DNA of 64,000 nucleotides. Origin: Glacieibacterium arshaanense (GTDB lineage: Bacteria > Pseudomonadota > Alphaproteobacteria > Sphingomonadales > Sphingomonadaceae). The translations under genes and the position numbers were made by a program. The stretch covers positions 88,121 through 152,120 of the forward strand of contig NZ_SIHO01000003.1 of the NCBI RefSeq assembly GCF_004681125.1, in the 5' to 3' direction. Each line of letters opens with the position of its first letter. Position 1 is the first letter of the stretch. Shown in pieces: positions 62,316 to 64,000 of this stretch. The notes beneath the pieces were generated by a model. That model worked only from the letters and a program-made list of their open reading frames with translations, was not told the DNA's origin and ran no database searches.

Positions 62316-63802
62316 CAGAATCGTGGCAGGTCGGGGAACGGCAGCTTGCCGCCATGGATGTGCATCCGGCCCATCTCGGCGCAGCGATGCAGCAACGGAA
62401 ACACCTTGCCGGGGTTGAGCAGCCCGGCCGGATCGAACGCCGCCTTGAGCGCGCGCTGCTGGTCGAGATCGTCGTCGCCGAACATGTCGCACATCAGGTC
62501 GCGCTTTTCGACGCCGACGCCGTGCTCGCCGGTCAGCACGCCGCCGACCGCGACGCACAGCCGCAAGATGTCGCCGCCGAGCGCTTCGGCGGTTTCGAGC
62601 ATCCCCGGCTCGTTCGAATCGTAGAGGATCAGCGGGTGCAGATTGCCGTCGCCGGCGTGGAAGACGTTGACGACGGGCAGCCCGTATTCGCCGGACAGCC
62701 GCGTCATTTCGCGCAGCACATGCGGCAGCTCACGGCGCGGGATGGTGCCGTCGATGCAGAAATAGTCGGGCGCCAGCCGCCCGGCAGCCGCGAACGCCGC
62801 CTTGCGCCCGGCCCAGAACCGCAGGCGCTCGGTTTCGTTGGTCGAGGTGGCGACCGAGGTGGCGCCATTGCCGCGCGCGATATTCTCGACCTCGCCGCAC
62901 AGGAAATCGCATTCGGCGGGCACGCCGTCCAATTCGACGATCAGCAACCCGGCGACGTCGCGCGGATAGCCGGCGTGGACGAAATCCTCCGAAGCGTTGA
63001 CCGCGGCGCGGTCCATCAACTCCATGCCGGCGGGGATGATGCCCGCGGCGATGACGGCGGCGACGCAACGCGCCGCGTCCTCGATATCGCCAAAGCCGAT
63101 CAGCAGCGCGCGTGCCACCTGCGGCGCCGGCAACATCCGTACTGTCACCTGCGTGACGATGCCGAGCAGCCCTTCGGAGCCGATGACCACCCCGCGTAAG
63201 TCATAGCCGCTGTCACCCATGCCCTTGCCGCCGAGCCGGACGATCTCGCCGTCGGGCAGCACCATTTCTAGGCCCAGGATGTTGTTCGTCGTCAGCCCGT
63301 ATTTGAGGCAGTGCACGCCGCCCGAATTCTCCGCGACGTTGCCGCCGATGGTGCAGGCGATCTGGCTCGATGGGTCGGGCGCATAATAGAAACCGCGCGC
63401 TTCGACAGCGCGGGTGATGGCGAGGTTGGTGACGCCGGGCTGCACCACCGCACAGCGGTTGTCATAATCGATTTCGAGCACGCGGCTGAGCTTCGACATG
63501 CCGATCAGCACTGCATCGGCCAGCGGCAACGCTCCACCCGAAAGCGACGTCCCCGCGCCGCGCGGCACGACCTTGACGCCATTAGTTGTGCACCAGCGCA
63601 GCACCGCCGCGACTTCTTCGGTCGATGCCGGCAGCACTGTCGCCAGCGGCACCTGATGGTACGCCGTCAGCGCGTCCGATTCGAACACCCGCAGCGCCAC
63701 CGGATCATCGATGACGCTGTCGGCCGTGACCAACGTGCGCAGCGCCGCGACGATCTCGGCGCGCCGCGCCAGCGTCGCGAGGTCGGGGGTGGGCATGTCC
63801 AT
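62315..63802 (-). CDS. glcD: glycolate oxidase subunit GlcD
   Basis: A 495-residue FAD enzyme: KVVPRGAGTSLSGGALP, VQPGVTNL, TIGGNVAENSGGVHCLKYG, the C-terminal FAD-oxidase domain with HAGDGNLHPLILYD and EHGVGVEKR. It oxidises glycolate (or another 2-hydroxy acid) to the oxo acid; a D-lactate specificity cannot be excluded. The first 26 bases of this gene are repeated in mirror image at 63975-64000. No ribosome site is visible before the ATG; 63796 is an alternative. Confidence 0.94.
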   Translation of the reverse strand: MDMPTPDLATLARRAEIVAALRTLVTADSVIDDPVALRVFESDALTAYHQVPLATVLPASTEEVAAVLRWCTTNGVKVVPRGAGTSLSGGALPLADAVLIGMSKLSRVLEIDYDNRCAVVQPGVTNLAITRAVEARGFYYAPDPSSQIACTIGGNVAENSGGVHCLKYGLTTNNILGLEMVLPDGEIVRLGGKGMGDSGYDLRGVVIGSEGLLGIVTQVTVRMLPAPQVARALLIGFGDIEDAARCVAAVIAAGIIPAGMELMDRAAVNASEDFVHAGYPRDVAGLLIVELDGVPAECDFLCGEVENIARGNGATSVATSTNETERLRFWAGRKAAFAAAGRLAPDYFCIDGTIPRRELPHVLREMTRLSGEYGLPVVNVFHAGDGNLHPLILYDSNEPGMLETAEALGGDILRLCVAVGGVLTGEHGVGVEKRDLMCDMFGDDDLDQQRALKAAFDPAGLLNPGKVFPLLHRCAEMGRMHIHGGKLPFPDLPRF

Positions 63803-63843
63803 GTGCGAGCAATGCCGCGCTAGCGCGGGACGAGCAAGTAAAA

Positions 63844-63877
63844 GAGCCTCCGGCGGGCAGGCCTGAGGCCTGCACCC
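63844..63877. repeat. dispersed palindromic element, copy 12
   Basis: Core GCCT/AGGC, inside the left arm of the terminal inverted repeat, 42 bases upstream of the glcD start. Confidence 0.9.
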
Positions 63878-63899
63878 GATTGAAGAGCGCCAAACAAAT

Positions 63900-63933
63900 G
63901 GGTGCAGGCCTCAGGCCTGCCCGCCGGAGGCTC
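63900..63933. repeat. dispersed palindromic element, copy 13 (inverted)
   Basis: Mirror of copy 12 in the right arm; the facing pair is separated by only 22 bases, against about 60 in the other pairs. Confidence 0.9.
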
Positions 63934-63974
63934 TTTTACTTGCTCGTCCCGCGCTAGCGCGGCATTGCTCGCAC

Positions 63975-64000
63975 ATGGACATGCCCACCCCCGACCTCGC
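63975..64000 (+). CDS. glcD: start of a second, inverted glcD copy (partial)
   Basis: ATG at 63975 opens a frame reading MDMPTPDL, the same first residues as glcD at 63802, running out of the window. Real only if the inverted repeat is real; otherwise a mirror of the assembly. Confidence 0.4.

Larger units (their letters stand above)
63777..64000. repeat. perfect inverted repeat, arms of at least 101 bp, at the window end
   Basis: 63777-63877 and 63900-64000 are exact reverse complements (positions sum to 127777) around a 22-base spacer (63878-63899). The arms hold the glcD 5' end, its upstream region and one dispersed palindrome each. The right arm reaches the last base, so the true length is unknown. 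Confidence 0.97.

Overview
The window is a GC-rich (roughly two-thirds G+C), densely coded chromosomal segment of an alphaproteobacterium, most likely in the order Sphingomonadales. This placement is an inference from the gene content and protein style: a TonB-dependent receptor, a single-operon cytochrome c maturation system I, FtsK, UbiB/UbiE/UbiH, a Psp operon under a divergent PspF, and a GlcDEF glycolate oxidase. No prophage, insertion sequence, CRISPR array or rRNA was seen. The only tRNA found is tRNA-Gly(GCC).

Layout. 95-15096: a surface-glycan cluster. A ten-gene minus-strand operon (10843 to 95) of glycosyltransferases, a flippase-like membrane protein, a polysaccharide deacetylase, a pyruvyl-transferase-family protein, methyltransferases and an unusual dioxygenase-Rieske fusion, mostly joined by start/stop overlaps. 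It is followed by an opposing membrane protein and a second GT2/FAD-oxidoreductase pair. 15494-28651: housekeeping genes (pantothenate kinase, tRNA-Gly, CnoX-like thioredoxin/TPR protein, Lon-substrate-domain protein, Trm112, UbiH, FtsK), small membrane proteins, a TauE/SafE exporter, an SDR and a TonB-dependent receptor. 28857-34984: the complete ccmABCDEFGHI operon on the minus strand. 35040-36326: YciB and Fe-type superoxide dismutase. 36457-40688: pspF with a divergent, enlarged psp operon that has a convincing sigma-54 promoter, two PspC proteins and four extra small membrane/coiled-coil proteins. 40737-45822: SufE, thioesterases, paired small secreted proteins, glyoxalases I and II, SIMPL and GFA proteins. 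45890-51196: a minus-strand run with a linalool dehydratase/isomerase-like membrane protein, a spermidine-synthase-like protein, a TonB-like protein, a TPR protein and an alpha/beta hydrolase. 51450-56969: ThrS, IF3 (probable AUA start), acetyl-CoA synthetase and small proteins. 57102-63802: UbiB, UbiE, a cytochrome c and GlcF-GlcE-GlcD.

Two non-coding patterns run across this. First, a dispersed palindromic element of about 35 bp (13 copies, 18981-63933) sits between genes, often at convergent 3' ends and several times as facing pairs. Its outer sequence is constant while the hairpin core changes in a base-pair-preserving way. Second, the right end of the window is a perfect inverted repeat with arms of at least 101 bp. 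It carries the 5' end of glcD a second time in the opposite direction, so the sequence folds back on itself at 63888. This is either a real inverted duplication or an assembly fold-back.

Functional links visible here: ccm genes plus a class I cytochrome c serve the respiratory periplasm; UbiH, UbiB and UbiE serve ubiquinone; GlcDEF would feed electrons from glycolate; the Psp operon protects the inner membrane; and the glycan operon probably makes a modified lipid-linked or exported polysaccharide. Starts given below often differ from the longest open frame; the reason is stated where it matters.
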